A stretch of DNA of 64,000 nucleotides from Aphelidium insulamus. Lineage: Eukaryota > Aphelidiomycota > Aphelidea > Aphelidiaceae. The stretch is from positions 310,001 through 374,000 of the forward strand of contig JAZDSV010000007.1 of assembly GCA_036784855.1 (NCBI GenBank), in the 5' to 3' direction. The notes below the pieces were generated by a model. The model worked only from the letters and a program-made list of their open reading frames with translations, was not told where the DNA came from and ran no database searches. Shown here in pieces: positions 63,975-64,000 of the stretch. Numbering within the stretch: position 1 is the first letter of the stretch; each line of letters begins with the position of its first letter. The position numbers and the translations under genes are program-made.

Positions 63975-64000
63975 GGAATCCAGGCATTTGCTTCAACGAC

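Noticed and set aside
1-64000. CRISPR array, tRNA, rRNA, integrated virus or transposon
   Set aside because: No regularly spaced identical repeats with unique spacers, no cloverleaf or rRNA core sequence recognised, and no reverse transcriptase, integrase, transposase or capsid motif in any frame I read.

Overview
The window is nuclear DNA from a eukaryote with a very compact genome. Genes lie tens to a few hundred bases apart on both strands. Introns are about 33-115 nt long, mostly 40-60, and the reading frame and protein homology together fix nearly every splice site. Gene content includes a flagellar radial-spoke/CSC protein (CFAP61), COMPASS methyltransferase SET1 with RRMs, clathrin heavy chain, DNA ligase IV, ACP6, NCLX-type Na/Ca exchanger, DENR, TSR3, nuclear-encoded uS14m, PI31 and MKT1. 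This points to a ciliated opisthokont-like lineage, either a holozoan or other obazoan protist or a very simple animal. I cannot name the species. No prokaryotic, plasmid, tRNA, rRNA or CRISPR features were seen.

Layout. 0.1-1.2 kb: short ANKZF1/Vms1-like peptidyl-tRNA hydrolase. 1.5-4.0 kb: ABCG half transporter. 4.1-5.3 kb (-): PI31 proteasome regulator. 5.5-7.9 kb: cysteine-rich type I receptor. 7.9-9.9 kb (-): secreted protein of unknown family. 10.4-15.1 kb: TSR3, then DNA ligase IV. 15.2-17.1 kb: divergent 3-ketoacyl-CoA reductase (-) and mitochondrial uS14m (+). 17.9-20.6 kb: ACP6-like phosphatase and PRA1 (-). 21.3-28.4 kb: divergent NCLX (-) and CFAP61 (+). 28.5-31.2 kb: DENR (-) and two tandem secreted paralogues. 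31.7-34.8 kb: degenerate DEAD-box helicase-like protein and SMYD methyltransferase (-). 35.5-38.0 kb: CUE-DUF1771-Smr protein and a 7TM protein. 38.1-40.1 kb (-): EF-hand membrane protein. 40.7-42.3 kb: a second CUE protein. 42.5-45.1 kb: a triplicated 162-bp repeat and a secreted subtilase. 45.1-48.2 kb (-): MKT1. 48.4-50.9 kb (-): M13 (neprilysin) peptidase. 51.2-54.9 kb: SET1. 55.0-60.5 kb (-): clathrin heavy chain. 61.5-64 kb: two tandem intracellular subtilase-like genes, the second apparently decaying.

Most of these genes are unrelated housekeeping functions that simply neighbour one another. The functional themes are vesicle traffic (clathrin, PRA1, possibly a receptor with NPxF tails), translation and ribosome maintenance (TSR3, uS14m, DENR, ANKZF1, MKT1), proteolysis (PI31, M13, three subtilases) and chromatin/DNA repair (SET1, SMYD, LIG4).

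The most striking signal is at the level of the whole window. By hand reconstruction about 17 of roughly 115 introns begin with GC instead of GT, usually as [A/C]AG|GCAAGT. In most of these no usable GT donor keeps the conserved protein in frame. Other notable items are the degenerate DEAD-box protein, the subtilase pair with an LRR-like leader, and the 162-bp triplication. All exon borders were read by eye without transcripts.
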